Below are positions 13,274 through 13,582 of a DNA stretch of 13,582 bases, piece by piece. The first letter of the stretch is position 1. Each line of letters begins with the position of its first letter. This DNA comes from a bacterium (lineage in GTDB: Bacteria > Patescibacteriota > CPR2 > UBA1875 > JAJYID01). The translations under genes were made by a program, and so were the position numbers. The stretch spans positions 1-13,582 of the forward strand of contig JAKANV010000011.1 of the NCBI GenBank assembly GCA_021823605.1, given 5' to 3'. Below the pieces are notes generated by a model. The model ran no database searches. It had not been told where the DNA came from and saw nothing but the letters and a program-made list of their open reading frames with translations.

Positions 13274-13582
13274 ATGGAATTCGTACTGAAGATAGTGATG
13301 ATAGCTGTAGTGATGTACGGGGCAGGATACGTCGGTTTCCTCATCGATTTCCGGCCAGCCACCCTCGGTCTGGCGCTCATCGGCGGCTTGCACCGCGCAA
13401 TAGGACTGGCCGCTTACCTCACCGCTGCTGCCATCGTCTACGAGATCTTCGTGTCGATCTTCAGCATCGAGCCAGGCTCAGTGCTGTTCGGCATCTTTGC
13501 GGTCTCGGTCGCTACAGGCTTCTACAGGCTGGCCAAGTACTTCTGGTTGGTTTCCCTGAAGGGCAAGTACAGGCCGATCGAC
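13274..13582 (+). CDS. Unrecognised membrane protein, 3' end outside window
   Basis: An open frame of 103 codons from ATG 13274 to the end of the window with no stop, preceded by GGAGG (13264-13268). The protein begins MEFVLKIVMIAVVMYGAGYVGFLIDF and has at least three hydrophobic segments: about residues 4-25, 43-65 (AIGLAAYLTAAAIVYEIFVSIFS) and 70-86 (LFGIFAVSVATGFYRLA). A positively charged stretch follows (LKGKYRPID). I do not recognise the family. It is the most GC-rich coding stretch in the window (about 65% in 13381-13440) and is probably co-transcribed with the gene before it, since only 24 bases separate them and no terminator lies between. Confidence 0.75.
   Translation, partial: MEFVLKIVMIAVVMYGAGYVGFLIDFRPATLGLALIGGLHRAIGLAAYLTAAAIVYEIFVSIFSIEPGSVLFGIFAVSVATGFYRLAKYFWLVSLKGKYRPID

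Noticed and set aside
12890..13393. 167-residue open frame on the minus strand at the right end
   Set aside because: It runs antisense to two plus-strand genes with strong ribosome binding sites. Its His/Gln/Asp-rich protein is the usual shadow of hydrophobic membrane genes in GC-rich DNA.
1..13582. CRISPR array, tRNA, rRNA, insertion sequence or prophage genes
   Set aside because: No regularly spaced repeats, cloverleaf-like segments, transposase motifs or phage structural motifs were found on reading either strand.

Overview
The window reads as chromosomal DNA from a small-genome bacterium, most likely a Patescibacteria/CPR lineage such as Saccharibacteria or Microgenomates. The basis is an AT-rich, tightly overlapping type IV pilus (T4P) locus made of short, divergent proteins, followed directly by queA and then by small orphan membrane genes. 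The assignment is an inference from gene style and content, since no rRNA or marker gene is present. All reading frames work with the standard bacterial code (TGA as stop).

Layout. Positions 1-8130 hold a T4P assembly locus: the 3' end of the assembly ATPase gene pilB, pilC, a major-pilin gene in its own promoter-terminator cassette, three overlapping minor-pilin-like genes (the last a PilX-like protein with a large beta-rich domain), then pilM (TTG start), pilN, pilO, a small membrane protein in the usual pilP slot, and queA starting on the base after that gene's stop. PilB powers assembly, PilC is the inner-membrane platform, PilM-PilN-PilO form the cytoplasmic ring and alignment complex, and the pilins form the fibre and its probable tip. 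No prepilin peptidase or pilT is visible. Positions 8131-8374 are non-coding. At 8375-9610 lies a TreT-like GT4 glycosyltransferase.

From about 9611 onward the window is a string of individually transcribed genes: an FMN-dependent nitronate monooxygenase-like protein, an M23 (LytM-type) peptidase, a 106-residue orphan, an SPW-repeat membrane protein, and a two-gene membrane-protein unit that runs off the right edge. Several have a near-consensus sigma-70-type promoter, a structured 5' leader and/or an intrinsic terminator. Base composition alternates. By hand count, 6241-6300 (pilO) is about 28% G+C, 9841-9900 (nitronate monooxygenase) about 63%, and 13381-13440 (last gene) about 65%. The right-hand part therefore looks mosaic.

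The most notable unexplained signals are: three long hairpins placed between promoter and start codon (9647-9679, 11734-11778, 12846-12896); three genes without a usable Shine-Dalgarno sequence but with a -10-like hexamer 6-7 nt before the ATG (candidate leaderless mRNAs); a near-identical inverted repeat over the -35 box of two distant promoters; a PilB with a very long spacer between its two zinc-binding CxxC motifs; and the uncharacterised membrane genes at the right end.
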